Positions 7,316-16,187 are shown, counted from the stretch's first letter. The stretch: 20,566 bases of DNA from Sedimentisphaerales bacterium (GCA_016932145.1 JAFGDI010000146.1:1-20566); one strand, 5' to 3'. Numbers and translations: made by a program. The notes: generated by a model not told the origin, from the sequence alone.

Positions 7316-9031
7316 ATGGGTTTCTTTAGCAGAGTAATAGCAATAATCAAGCAGCACACCGCCAACCTGAACAGGACTGAGCGGGCGTTGATCGGTACGC
7401 TTGGCATTGTTATTATTGCCAGTTTCTTCTATCTGGCCAGTGTTGCTTCCAATAAAGAGATGGTTCCTCTGCTCGACCAGGACATATCCGAAGAGCAGAT
7501 CCAGACAATAGTTAATAAGCTCAATTTCTGGAATATGGAAGAAATGTATGAGCTAAAGGGCAACCAGATCTTAGTTCCCAAAACTCAGCGTTGGAAAATA
7601 TTCTATAAGCTCAGTGAGGCAGAAGCTATGCCGGTCGATATGTCGGTTGGCTTTGAAAGATTATTACAGGACGAAAATGTCTTTACTTCTGAATCAGTGC
7701 GTAAAGATCAGAGGCAGGTAGTGTTGCAAAATGTGCTTGCCCGGACCATAGAGTCATTCAATGGTGTATCAAAAGCAACAGTAATAATTAACCCCGGCAG
7801 TGAGCGCAAGCTGATAAACATTACCCCGGAATCAAGTGCTGCTGTTTCGATTGAAACAAATGGCCGGCTGGGAAATCGCAAGAGCATGGCATCATCTGTT
7901 GCCGCTCTGGTCTCTGGTGCCGTTAACCGGCTCAAACGCGAAAATGTAAAAGTTGTTATTGATAGCAGTCTGGTGGCAATTGCTCCAGATGGTCAGGATT
8001 ATGACTCTGATGTTATCGAGGCTCTGGCCCAGGTTGAAAAGTATTATTATACCAAGGTATTTGATGTTGTACGGAAATTTTCACCTGATGCAGTAGTTCA
8101 GGTAGATCTTAAGCTGGATAAGTCTCGTAAGACTGAAGAGACCAGTAAGGTATTAGCTGATGGCGAAGGCACTCTTATCTATGAGACCACTAAAAAGAGT
8201 GTGGAAGATGAAAGTACCAATCAGGAAGTTAATCGTGAACCCGGTCTGGTTGCAAATGTCTCTAATACCGGTTCTGGTGCTAATGTAACCAGTCAGCAGC
8301 GTTCAGAGATAAATGATAAGAATCAGGAAGCATTACCAGGTCGCAGTGTTACTACCATAGAAACCCCACCCGGTGAAGTGCCTCTGGCCAGTCGTACAGC
8401 CACAGTGCTTTTGCCCTGGTCATATTTCAAGGGTGTTGCCATGGCCCGGCTGGGGCTGGAAGGCACAGTGACAGCAGATCAGGTTAATAGCATAATCCCT
8501 GATGAACTGTTACGCATAAAAAATATGGTATTACCTGCCATGGGTCTAACCGATCTGGCCTATGCTGATAATGTAACCGTCGATTATTACTGGGGCGATG
8601 AGGTAGCGACAGCCCTGGCGGCAGGTGATGGAGCCGCAGCAGGAGCTCAGACAGGCGAAGATCAGCAGGTGGCTGGCATGTTAGCTGCCGGTGGAATATT
8701 CAGCCGCTACGGTAAAGAAATAGCTATCTCTGCATTGGCAGTGTTTGCCATGATCATGGCTTTGATAATGGTTCGCAAAGCAGTTGGTCCGCCAGAGATA
8801 ATAATCGAAGAAGATACACCCGAGGCAATGGTGGGCAAAGACCCGATGGATGCCTTTGGTTTGGAAGATGCTAATCTCGACAGTGAAGATGGAGCCTTAC
8901 TGGCCGGTCTGGAACTGGGCGAAGAGGCCGTCAGGAGTCAGCAGATACTTGAGCAGATCAGAAATCTGGTAAATGAGAATCCAGATATGGCAGCGGCTCT
9001 ACTCTCTAAATGGGTAAAACAGGGGACATGA
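7316..9031 (+). CDS. fliF: Flagellar MS-ring protein FliF
   Basis: 571 residues (E. coli FliF 552). There are two membrane segments, about 24-45 and 467-487, with a large periplasmic region between. Ring-building motifs 1 and 2 lie at about 46-110 and 120-222, and ring-building motif 3, with its long inserted loop at about 277-360 rich in Asn, Glu and Thr, follows. The cytoplasmic tail is acidic and ends in ILEQIRNLVNENPDMAAALL and then SKWVKQGT, the conserved FliG-binding end. It forms the MS ring, the base of rotor and export gate. A 25-base gap with AGGTGA separates it from fliG. Nothing appears truncated. Confidence 0.97.
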   Translation: MGFFSRVIAIIKQHTANLNRTERALIGTLGIVIIASFFYLASVASNKEMVPLLDQDISEEQIQTIVNKLNFWNMEEMYELKGNQILVPKTQRWKIFYKLSEAEAMPVDMSVGFERLLQDENVFTSESVRKDQRQVVLQNVLARTIESFNGVSKATVIINPGSERKLINITPESSAAVSIETNGRLGNRKSMASSVAALVSGAVNRLKRENVKVVIDSSLVAIAPDGQDYDSDVIEALAQVEKYYYTKVFDVVRKFSPDAVVQVDLKLDKSRKTEETSKVLADGEGTLIYETTKKSVEDESTNQEVNREPGLVANVSNTGSGANVTSQQRSEINDKNQEALPGRSVTTIETPPGEVPLASRTATVLLPWSYFKGVAMARLGLEGTVTADQVNSIIPDELLRIKNMVLPAMGLTDLAYADNVTVDYYWGDEVATALAAGDGAAAGAQTGEDQQVAGMLAAGGIFSRYGKEIAISALAVFAMIMALIMVRKAVGPPEIIIEEDTPEAMVGKDPMDAFGLEDANLDSEDGALLAGLELGEEAVRSQQILEQIRNLVNENPDMAAALLSKWVKQGT

Positions 9032-9056
9032 TCTTGTGTCCAGGTGATAAAGTTTA

Positions 9057-10085
9057 ATGGCAAAAGAAATAGCAGACAAATTGCATACGATTTCAGGACT
9101 GAGAAAATCAGCGATCATATTCCTGTCTCTGGGTAAGGATATAGCATCAAATGTTCTCGGTCGTATGAATAGAGAGCAGATCGAAGAGGTCTCTCGCGAA
9201 CTGGCAGAGCTTGAAGGAGTTAAGCCGGAAGAGCAGATGGCCGTTCTGGAAGAATTCTATAATATTGCCATGGCCCAGACCTATATGGAACAGGGTGGTC
9301 TGGCTTATGCCCAGGCACTATTAGAAAAGTCATTGCCGCCTGATGCAGCAAATGAGATATTAAAACAGGTAACTCAGACTATTCAGCAGACTCCGTTCCA
9401 GTTCCTGGCAAAAGCTGAGGCTGGTACAATCCTGACATTTATTCAGGATGAGCATCCGCAGACTATAGCACTTATACTGTCGCATCTTCAGCCGCAGAAA
9501 TCGGCTGGTATTCTTTCTGGCCTGTCACAGCAAAAGCAGGCTGAAGTAGTTAAAAGAATATCGGCTATGGACCAGACCAACCCCGAAGTAATACGGGAAG
9601 TAGAAGCCGGTCTGGAGAAACGACTGGCCTCGGTTGTTTCGCAGACCTTCGAGAAGGCCGGCGGCGTGGAATCTGCTGCTGCTATCTTGAACCTGGCCGA
9701 CCGTACCACCGAAAAGGGCATTCTCGAGACCCTGGAAACAGAAGATCCGGATCTGGTCGAACAGATACGCAGACTTATGTTCGTTTTCGAGGACATTCTC
9801 CTGGTCAACGACAAGGGTATCCAGGCGGTACTCAAGGAAGTCGAAAACGACGACCTTTCTCTGGCTCTCAAGACGGCCAGCGAAGAATTGCAGTCGAAAA
9901 TACTGGGCAATATGTCAGAGCGTGCCGCAGATCTGGTTCGCGAAGATATGGAATATATGGGTCCTGTCAGGCTCAGCGATGTGGAAACGGCCCAGCAGAA
10001 GATCGTCGATATTGTCAGGCGGCTTGAAGATGCCGGCGAACTGTTTATACAGGGACGCGGCGGCGAATCTGAGATCGTTGGCTGA
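9057..10085 (+). CDS. fliG: Flagellar rotor/switch protein FliG
   Basis: 342 residues (E. coli 331). Residues 10-100 are the FliF-binding N-domain. The middle armadillo domain has D-E-H-P-Q (131-135), the conserved FliM-binding EHPQ, and the C-domain has M-F-V-F (241-244) at the hinge and the torque helix S-E-R-A-A-D-L-V-R-E-D-M (287-298), where the charged residues R289, R295, E296 and D297 meet the stator. It couples ion flow through MotAB to rotation and carries the switch state from FliM. The last ten residues (RGGESEIVG) are an unstructured tail. Between about 9600 and 9900 the codons are visibly richer in C-ending triplets than in neighbouring genes. A small hairpin (GGTAT/ATACC, 10088-10101) follows the stop. 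Confidence 0.97.
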   Translation: MAKEIADKLHTISGLRKSAIIFLSLGKDIASNVLGRMNREQIEEVSRELAELEGVKPEEQMAVLEEFYNIAMAQTYMEQGGLAYAQALLEKSLPPDAANEILKQVTQTIQQTPFQFLAKAEAGTILTFIQDEHPQTIALILSHLQPQKSAGILSGLSQQKQAEVVKRISAMDQTNPEVIREVEAGLEKRLASVVSQTFEKAGGVESAAAILNLADRTTEKGILETLETEDPDLVEQIRRLMFVFEDILLVNDKGIQAVLKEVENDDLSLALKTASEELQSKILGNMSERAADLVREDMEYMGPVRLSDVETAQQKIVDIVRRLEDAGELFIQGRGGESEIVG

Positions 10086-10154
10086 TTGGTATGTTGATAC
10101 CCAGCGGGTAGCGTGAGAAGAAATTAGAATAAATTTTAAAATAAGGTTGTTCCG

Positions 10155-11156
10155 ATGACAGTAGTCAAAGCCAGAGATTTGCAGAAAGATCAGAAAGGGG
10201 TAGTATTCAACTTTCGTGATATTGCCGCTGAGGGCCAGGCAATGCTTGATGCCGCCCGTGCTGAAAGTAAGCGAATAATAGAACAGGCTAAGATACAGAC
10301 TACTAAGAATCAGGAAAAGATATATAAAGAGGCCTACGAAAAAGGATTGGAACTGGGTCGGCAAAAGGGCTATGAAGATGCCTTTGCCCCGGCTGAGAAA
10401 AAAGGGTATGACCAGGGTTATGCTACGGCCTTAGCTGAGGTTAAGAATAAGTTCGAAGATCATATTGCCGAGCCGCTGGCTGACCTTAAACGCATAATTG
10501 AATATTTCGAGACTAATAAAAAGCAGCTTATCTGGCAGGCCGAACAGTCGTTTGTCGTTTTAGCTGTGAAACTGGCTGAAAAGGTTATCAGGCGAGAGAT
10601 AGAAGTTAATCCGGAACTGATCTGCCAGTCGGTGAGGGCGGCCCTGGAGGTTGTGGCACATACTACCAATGTGGTAGTAAAAGTCAGCCCCTGTGATGTA
10701 GCGATCATTGAGGACCTGAAAGGTTCGCTCGGTGATGTTCTGGGTCGCTTTGAAAATGTCAGCATAAAGCCTGACGAGGCAGTTGAAAAAGGTGGCTGTA
10801 TCGTTCAGACGGAACGGGGCAGGGTTGATGCTCGCATCGAAACTCAACTGGCCCGCATAGCACGAGATATACTTGAGCCTGGAGCTGTTCTTGATATTGA
10901 ACAGCAGCAGGATACTCAGGAAATTGACAAGTTAATAAGAGAGACATCGGCAAATTCTAATGCTGAGGTTGTTGCAGATGAGCTGGAACAGGCAGAGCCT
11001 TCTGCCCAGATTCAGCAGGCTCAAGAGCCTGAACAGGATCTGAGCCAGATGGCAGATGAACAGACTCAGCAGCAGATCGACCAGGCGACCAGACTGCGAG
11101 AGCAGGTAAAAGATTCGCAGGTTGACCCGGCAACAGACCAGGATGAGCAGTTATGA
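10155..11156 (+). CDS. fliH: Flagellar export ATPase regulator FliH, with long C-terminal tail
   Basis: 333 residues, against 235 in E. coli. Residues 22-60 form a helical stalk, 64-88 carry stacked GxxxG steps (G64, G68, G72, then G84, G88) typical of FliH, and 100-242 form the stalk/C-domain related to the b and delta subunits of F-type ATPases (LAVKLAEKVIRREIEVNP, then C-I-V-Q-T-E-R-G-R-V-D-A-R-I-E-T-Q-L). FliH dimers bind FliI and tie it to the export gate and C ring. Residues 245-333 are an extra tail rich in Gln, Glu and Asp, beyond the usual FliH end; its role is unknown. AAGG stands nine bases before the ATG. The stop overlaps the fliI start as ATGA, so the two are translationally coupled. 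Confidence 0.93.
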   Translation: MTVVKARDLQKDQKGVVFNFRDIAAEGQAMLDAARAESKRIIEQAKIQTTKNQEKIYKEAYEKGLELGRQKGYEDAFAPAEKKGYDQGYATALAEVKNKFEDHIAEPLADLKRIIEYFETNKKQLIWQAEQSFVVLAVKLAEKVIRREIEVNPELICQSVRAALEVVAHTTNVVVKVSPCDVAIIEDLKGSLGDVLGRFENVSIKPDEAVEKGGCIVQTERGRVDARIETQLARIARDILEPGAVLDIEQQQDTQEIDKLIRETSANSNAEVVADELEQAEPSAQIQQAQEPEQDLSQMADEQTQQQIDQATRLREQVKDSQVDPATDQDEQL

Positions 11157-12505
11157 AAGCGGCATTGCGTGACAACTGGAAGATCAGAATAGATTCTTCT
11201 GAGCGGATCATGGCAATGGAATTGACCGGCACTGTTATCGGCATGGCTGGGCTTACCATTGATGTATGCGATTTCCCCGCACCGGTTGGCGCTGCCTGCC
11301 TGATATGCACTAAGACTGCCGGGCAGATCGATGCTGAGGTTATTGGCTTTCGCGGCGAGATAGCTATTCTTATGCCACTGGGCGAGATGGCTGGCATAGC
11401 CGGCGGCGACCGTGTTGTTTGTATCGCTGCCAGAAGAACATTCCCACTGGGTGAAAATCTGCTGGGACGGGTTATTGATGCTTCGGGCCGACCATTAGAT
11501 GGTAAAGGGCCGCTATTGTGCCAGGTTAATGCTAATATCGAAGCTAATCCGCTGCGGCCGCTGGAAAGGACCAGAATTGATACTCCGATAAGCACCGGCA
11601 TACGAGCCGTTGATGCTATGTTAACCTGCGGCGGCGGCCAGCGAATGGGTATTTTTGCCGGGCCGGGTGTAGGTAAGAGCGTTCTGATGGGTATGATCGC
11701 TAAATTCACTTCCGCCGATGTCAATGTGATCGCTTTGATCGGAGAACGCGGCCGCGAGGTTCGCGAGTTCATCGAAAGAGATCTTGGCCCGGAAGGTCTG
11801 GCCCGCTCTGTTGTGGTTGTCAGTACTTCAGATGAGCCGGCACCTGTTCGTGTTCGTAGCGGTTTTGCTGCCTGTACTGTGGCTGAGTATTTCAGAGATC
11901 AGGGTAAAAATGTACTTATGCTCATGGACTCTGCTACTCGTGTAGCTATGGCACAACGGCAGATAGGCCTGGCAATGGGCGAACCGCCGGCTACTAAAGG
12001 TTATACACCCAGTGTATTTTCCATTTTGCCCCGGTTGCTCGAAAGATGCGGTCGCGGACCGCTGGGCAGTATTACCGGTTTTTATACCGTCCTGGTTGAA
12101 GGTGATGATCTGAGCGACCCGGTAGCTGATGCTATGCGTAGTATTCTCGATGGACATTTATGGCTCAGTCGTGACCTGGCAAATCGCGGACATTATCCTG
12201 CTATCGATATTCTCGAAAGTATCAGCCGGGTTATGAGCGATATTGTTGATAATAATCATAAACTGGCCGCCAGACTCATAACCAGAATGGTAGCTGTTTA
12301 TCGCGATATCGAAGACCTGGTTAATATTGGAGCTTATGCACCGGGCGGCAATCAGGAATATGACCTTGCTGTGGCTATGCGTGATGAAATCAATGCTTTC
12401 CTGCAGCAGGATGTAATAGAAAAAGTGACATTTGAACAGGCTCAGGACGGACTTATGCAGCTTATTGCTAAAATGCAGGTTCCTTCCAGTAAAGGCCGTA
12501 AGTAG
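11153..12505 (+). CDS. fliI: Flagellum-specific export ATPase FliI
   Basis: 450 residues (E. coli 457), related to the F1 beta subunit. It has a short N-terminal FliH-binding helix (1-20), a beta-barrel (22-95), and the nucleotide domain with Walker A AGPGVGKS (169-176), GERGREV (197-203) carrying the catalytic Glu, Walker B VLMLMDS (254-260), and EPPATKGYTPSVFS (277-290), a FliI/type III ATPase signature. The C-terminal region ends in a short helical domain without the longer F1 extension. It hydrolyses ATP at the base of the export apparatus to help unload substrates from chaperones. It overlaps fliH by four bases. All catalytic motifs are intact. Confidence 0.97.
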   Translation: MKAALRDNWKIRIDSSERIMAMELTGTVIGMAGLTIDVCDFPAPVGAACLICTKTAGQIDAEVIGFRGEIAILMPLGEMAGIAGGDRVVCIAARRTFPLGENLLGRVIDASGRPLDGKGPLLCQVNANIEANPLRPLERTRIDTPISTGIRAVDAMLTCGGGQRMGIFAGPGVGKSVLMGMIAKFTSADVNVIALIGERGREVREFIERDLGPEGLARSVVVVSTSDEPAPVRVRSGFAACTVAEYFRDQGKNVLMLMDSATRVAMAQRQIGLAMGEPPATKGYTPSVFSILPRLLERCGRGPLGSITGFYTVLVEGDDLSDPVADAMRSILDGHLWLSRDLANRGHYPAIDILESISRVMSDIVDNNHKLAARLITRMVAVYRDIEDLVNIGAYAPGGNQEYDLAVAMRDEINAFLQQDVIEKVTFEQAQDGLMQLIAKMQVPSSKGRK

Positions 12506-12526
12506 AAGGCGGCTGGTATTTGAAAA

Positions 12527-12991
12527 ATGAAGAAGTTTGAATTCAGACTTGAAACTGTCCTGAGAATGAAAAGGCAGATAGAAGATGAAAAAAAGAGGGT
12601 CGTGGGCGAACTTATGGCCCAGATCAATAAGCAGCAGCAGGAAGCTCTTGAAATAAATCAGACTATAATTCAGCAGGGAAATGTGCTGAAAGCAAAATTC
12701 CAAAAAGGTGAGGTTGATACCGCCTGGATCGCTTATTATCAGAGCTTTGTAACTGATATGAGACGAGAAATTGCACGCAAGATTGCCAGTGTAACCGAAA
12801 TACAGAAAAAACTTACGCTGGCCAGACAAGAATTGGCTAATGCCGCCAAAGAAACAAAAACGCTCGAAAAATTGAAAGAAAGACAGCTTAAAGAATACAC
12901 TCATCATATCGAATCTGTGGAAAAGAAAGAACTTGATGAGATCGGAACTCAGATGTTCATGAGGAATAATCTGGAGTTGAGAAACAGGTAA
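12527..12991 (+). CDS. fliJ: Flagellar export protein FliJ
   Basis: 154 residues (E. coli 147), starting K-K-F-E-F-R-L-E-T-V-L-R-M-K, the hallmark of FliJ, and then two long antiparallel coiled-coil helices rich in Lys, Glu and Gln. FliJ sits in the centre of the FliI hexamer like the gamma subunit of F1, links it to FlhA and helps chaperone recycling. AAGG at 12506-12509 lies 17 bases from the ATG, too far for a standard ribosome site, so initiation may depend on fliI translation, whose stop is 21 bases upstream. The family is poorly conserved at sequence level, but start motif, size and position between fliI and the motE gene agree. Confidence 0.9.
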   Translation: MKKFEFRLETVLRMKRQIEDEKKRVVGELMAQINKQQQEALEINQTIIQQGNVLKAKFQKGEVDTAWIAYYQSFVTDMRREIARKIASVTEIQKKLTLARQELANAAKETKTLEKLKERQLKEYTHHIESVEKKELDEIGTQMFMRNNLELRNR

Positions 12992-13033
12992 TAGCTGAAT
13001 CAAGAAAACTAAACTTGAAATTGATATTGTAAA

Positions 13034-13660
13034 ATGAAAAATGTACTTACAGCTTTAGGAATAATAATGATCCTGCATCTGATCGGTGTGGCGGTATTAT
13101 TTGGCTATGGCTTGATGACCGGCAGGTTTCAAGCGGAAAAACGCCAGCAATATCTTGCTACCTGGAAAGGTGAAAAGCTGGTGCCCTATGTTGAAGAGGT
13201 GGTAGAAGAAGTGGTCGAAGAATCGCCTCTGGACGCAACCGCTCGTATATTGGGCAGGCAGTTAAGCCGTGAAGTTATTGACCGGGAACTGCAAAGACAG
13301 TTAGAACTCATGAAAGATATGAAAATTACCCTTGATGAGGCCCAGAAAAAATTAGAAGCTGATCGCCTCTCGCTGGTTAAGCAAGAAGAAGATTTTACTA
13401 AAAAAATTGAAGAACAAAAGAAAGATGCTTCTGAGGAAGGATTCCTCAAGGCTTTGCAGACATATTCACAAATGAATCCGAAATATGTCAAAGATGACTT
13501 TATGGTAATGGATGACAAGGAGGTCGTCCGTATTCTGGCTGCCATGAAACCTGGAATTCGTACGGAGGTATTGAGTAAGTTCCGGGAACCCCAGGAGCAG
13601 GTTAGGCGAGTTAAACTCGTCGGATTGCTCAGGGACAGTGGCGTTATTGATGTCGAATAA
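13034..13660 (+). CDS. motE: MotE/YlxF-like membrane-anchored coiled-coil protein
   Basis: 208 residues with one N-terminal membrane segment (5-28), an acidic V-E-E-V-V-E-E-V-V-E-E run (53-63), a long coiled coil (about 75-135) and a C-terminal helical domain (about 140-200) of the MgtE-N-like type. The last contains MNPKYVKDDFMVMDD, A-A-M-K-P-G-I-R-T-E-V-L. The order fliJ-this gene-fliK is that of ylxF in the Bacillus fla operon, now often named MotE. MotE in epsilonproteobacteria is a periplasmic chaperone helping MotC reach the motor; whether this protein acts so is unknown, and no MotC is in view. No ribosome site is visible. FliK follows 19 bases later. Confidence 0.8.
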   Translation: MKNVLTALGIIMILHLIGVAVLFGYGLMTGRFQAEKRQQYLATWKGEKLVPYVEEVVEEVVEESPLDATARILGRQLSREVIDRELQRQLELMKDMKITLDEAQKKLEADRLSLVKQEEDFTKKIEEQKKDASEEGFLKALQTYSQMNPKYVKDDFMVMDDKEVVRILAAMKPGIRTEVLSKFREPQEQVRRVKLVGLLRDSGVIDVE

Positions 13661-13679
13661 ATGGAGTTAACTGACATTC

Positions 13680-15329
13680 ATGTCAACAGTAAGTCAGACA
13701 ACACAAAATGCAACTGGCAGGGCGGCAGCCGCCAGTCAGAACAGCACCAAAAACACCTGGGACAAAACCAGCTCTGGCAGCTCATTCTTTGAAGTGTTCA
13801 GCAGCAAGGTTAGTGGTGACGCATCTGCTCATAACAAACAGTATGAGGCAGATAGCACCCGCAATGACAAGCAAATGCAGGCGGAAAAAAACGCTGGCGA
13901 AAGCAGGACTCAGGCAACTGAAAACAAAGACAGGACTGATAATGAAACTGATGAGCCAGTGGTTAATGAGTCACAGGCCCAGCAGAAAGATGAAAGCAGA
14001 CCAGTTGAAGATAAAAAAACAGAGCAACCCTCTGAACTTCCCGATGAGCAGGAGACTCAAGGGCAGGAACTTTTAGAATTGCCTGAAGACCTTGCCCGGC
14101 AGTTATTGCTCTTGCAGATGCAGGCAAAGCTCGACATGCAGAATGAAGCTCAAAATAAATCTGATAGTGATAGCCAGGCCGAGAATCAGGAGTTGGCTCC
14201 TGTTGGTAAAGGTGATATAAATATCGCTGAGAAAAATATAAATACCAATATTGATGGTAATGCCCGGAAAAACACTGATAATAATGACAGGTATTTGCAA
14301 AATAACCTGAATTCAGAACAAGATGCCCGGCAGGCCGACCAGGTCCGCTCTCAGAGTAATGACACTACTGCTGATACGGTTAATACCTCGGCTAATGCTG
14401 ATGACTTGGTCGCTGCTGATACCGATATGCAGGTTCTTGAGCTTGATCTGGCCGATAGTCAGAATGAAAAGCAAAAAACTGATACTGTTACCAGGAGTAC
14501 AGTAGTTAACCAGGAGTCAGCAGTTAATGCTGATGAAAAAACCGTTAAGACGGAAAAGAAAGATCAAGCTGGCAGTAACTACGATGAGAGCCGTATAGCT
14601 GACCTTAAATATAAGATGGAAAATGATGGTGGCTTTGAGCAAAATGCTGATATGGCCGGAAATAAAGAAAAGGATCAGAGCAGCAGACAGTTGAAATTTA
14701 ATTTCGGTGATGAGACTGCTTCCATTTCTGGTGTGTCAACTGCTCAGTCTGCCACTGACAATGTAAAGCAGGCTCTGGCTCTCGATAAGTCAGCCCCGAC
14801 CTCTGAATTGAATGCCAGTGCCACAGTTGATACAGTTGTGAAGTCTGTTAAGACTATGGTTCAGGATGGAAATTCCACAATGGTTGTCCGGCTGGACCCG
14901 CCATCGTTAGGACAACTTAGTATCAAAATATCGTCTGGATCAGATGGTATGAGCATTGAAATTCAGGCTTCAAATGCTAAAACACAGGAAATGCTTCAGC
15001 AAAATAGCAGTCAGTTACGCACCGCTCTGGAAAAGTCTGGTGTAAGTGTAAATAATGTTGATATTCAGTTTAAGCCTGAGACCAGAAATAACTCTAACGC
15101 CGGATCTGATCCGCAGAACAACCAGCAGGATCTCGCTGGGCAACATAAAAATCCTGAACAACGCAATGGCAATGATCAGGATAGTTCGCACCAGAGTTTC
15201 TCTGAAAGCTGGTCAACCGAGACTTTTGAAGAAAAACAATTTGCAACTGCTGACAGTTTTGTAACAGCAGGGGCAGGCAGTAATAGCTGGCAGGAATTGT
15301 CATTCGATACAGTCGATGTGAGAATATGA
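13680..15329 (+). CDS. fliK: Flagellar hook-length control protein FliK
   Basis: 549 residues (E. coli 375). Residues 1-380 are low-complexity and hydrophilic, rich in Gln, Asn, Asp, Glu, Ser and Thr with almost no hydrophobic core, as expected for the molecular ruler part, and longer than in enteric bacteria. Residues 383-468 form the C-terminal Flg_hook domain with V-V-R-L-D-P-P-S-L-G-Q-L-S-I (about 401-414) and E-M-L-Q-Q-N-S-S-Q-L-R-T-A-L, which switches FlhB specificity once the hook is long enough. The last 80 residues are again low-complexity. It is exported during hook growth. Longer ruler parts go with longer hooks in other species, so a longer hook is a testable guess. It is followed by flgD after 27 bases. 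Confidence 0.93.
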   Translation: MSTVSQTTQNATGRAAAASQNSTKNTWDKTSSGSSFFEVFSSKVSGDASAHNKQYEADSTRNDKQMQAEKNAGESRTQATENKDRTDNETDEPVVNESQAQQKDESRPVEDKKTEQPSELPDEQETQGQELLELPEDLARQLLLLQMQAKLDMQNEAQNKSDSDSQAENQELAPVGKGDINIAEKNINTNIDGNARKNTDNNDRYLQNNLNSEQDARQADQVRSQSNDTTADTVNTSANADDLVAADTDMQVLELDLADSQNEKQKTDTVTRSTVVNQESAVNADEKTVKTEKKDQAGSNYDESRIADLKYKMENDGGFEQNADMAGNKEKDQSSRQLKFNFGDETASISGVSTAQSATDNVKQALALDKSAPTSELNASATVDTVVKSVKTMVQDGNSTMVVRLDPPSLGQLSIKISSGSDGMSIEIQASNAKTQEMLQQNSSQLRTALEKSGVSVNNVDIQFKPETRNNSNAGSDPQNNQQDLAGQHKNPEQRNGNDQDSSHQSFSESWSTETFEEKQFATADSFVTAGAGSNSWQELSFDTVDVRI

Positions 15330-15356
15330 CCTGATACTATTGAAAGGTACTGACAC

Positions 15357-16154
15357 ATGACACAAGTAACAAATACAACAGGTACAACCACCAGTGGCAC
15401 TACCACTGTGACCGGTAAGGAAGATCAGTCTATTTCTTCTACTGAGTTTATGGAGATAATGATAACGGAGCTTACCAATCAGGATCCATTTGAGCCTATG
15501 GATAATGCCGATCTGGTTAACCAGATGGCGATTATACAGCAGATGAGTTCTAACCAGAATATGAATAAGTCATTTGAAGCTCTTATGGGTAATTTTGATA
15601 CCCTTATTGGCCGCAACTCTCTTAATACAGCTTCTGGAATGATCGGCAATATGGTCTCAGGAGCAACTACTGATGGTAGCTGGACTACCGGACGGGTGGT
15701 TGCTGTTAGTCAGCAAGATGATAACATCTATCTGGAACTTGACACCGGCCAGAGCATTAACTGGCAGGATGTTGAGCGGCTGGGCGGTAATAGCTCGCAG
15801 GATATTATCGGTTCTATTGCCGTTGGTGCTGACGCTACCGGGCAGAATGTTGTTGGCAGAGTTACCGGTGTCAGCCTTGACGATGAAAAAGTGACTTTAC
15901 AGATACAAAAGTTCAGTGATGGTGAATATGCCGATGTTCTGCTGGCTAATGCCAGCCTGATCGATTCGGAAACTGCTGACCTGCTGGTAGGTAGAACTGT
16001 TAAAGGACCTGATTTGAATACAGGTGAAAATATAACTGGTTATGTTGAATCTGTTACCTGGACTGGAGATGACCAGGTTAAGCTATCGGTGGTTGATAGT
16101 AAGGGAGTACATGTAGGCGAGATATTAATGGATACTTTATCTTTTATATCTTGA
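15357..16154 (+). CDS. flgD: Flagellar hook-capping protein FlgD with three tandem modules
   Basis: 265 residues. The N-terminal part has the diagnostic FlgD core: F-M-E-I-M-I-T-E-L-T-N-Q-D-P-F-E-P-M-D-N (31-50) and Q-M-A-I-I-Q-Q-M-S-S. The rest is not the usual Tudor/FnIII pair. Three segments (about 92-142, 147-202 and 206-264) repeat one pattern: an aliphatic-Gly start (MIGNMV, IIGSIA, LVGRTV), a short loop, G-x-V-x-x-V (GRVVAV, GRVTGV, GYVESV) and an alternating beta strand. The module resembles the single beta domain at the end of Firmicutes FlgD, here triplicated. FlgD caps the growing hook so FlgE can polymerise. A good ribosome site (GAAAGG) precedes the ATG. flgE follows 80 bases later. 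Confidence 0.93.
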   Translation: MTQVTNTTGTTTSGTTTVTGKEDQSISSTEFMEIMITELTNQDPFEPMDNADLVNQMAIIQQMSSNQNMNKSFEALMGNFDTLIGRNSLNTASGMIGNMVSGATTDGSWTTGRVVAVSQQDDNIYLELDTGQSINWQDVERLGGNSSQDIIGSIAVGADATGQNVVGRVTGVSLDDEKVTLQIQKFSDGEYADVLLANASLIDSETADLLVGRTVKGPDLNTGENITGYVESVTWTGDDQVKLSVVDSKGVHVGEILMDTLSFIS

Positions 16155-16187
16155 ATGTGAGAGAAAAATGGATGCCGCCACGCGGTG

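Noticed and set aside
10957..11772. 271-codon open frame on the minus strand across fliH and fliI
   Set aside because: It lies opposite two well-supported conserved genes, has the Ser/Pro/Ala/Ile-rich content of an antisense shadow and no ribosome site or family motif.
12158..13003. 281-codon open frame on the minus strand across fliI and fliJ
   Set aside because: Phe-, Leu- and Ser-rich composition mirrors the Lys/Glu-rich coiled coil of FliJ on the other strand; no recognisable domain.
13708..14076. 122-codon open frame inside fliK in another + frame
   Set aside because: Arg/Lys/Ser-rich shadow of the low-complexity FliK ruler, without its own ribosome site.
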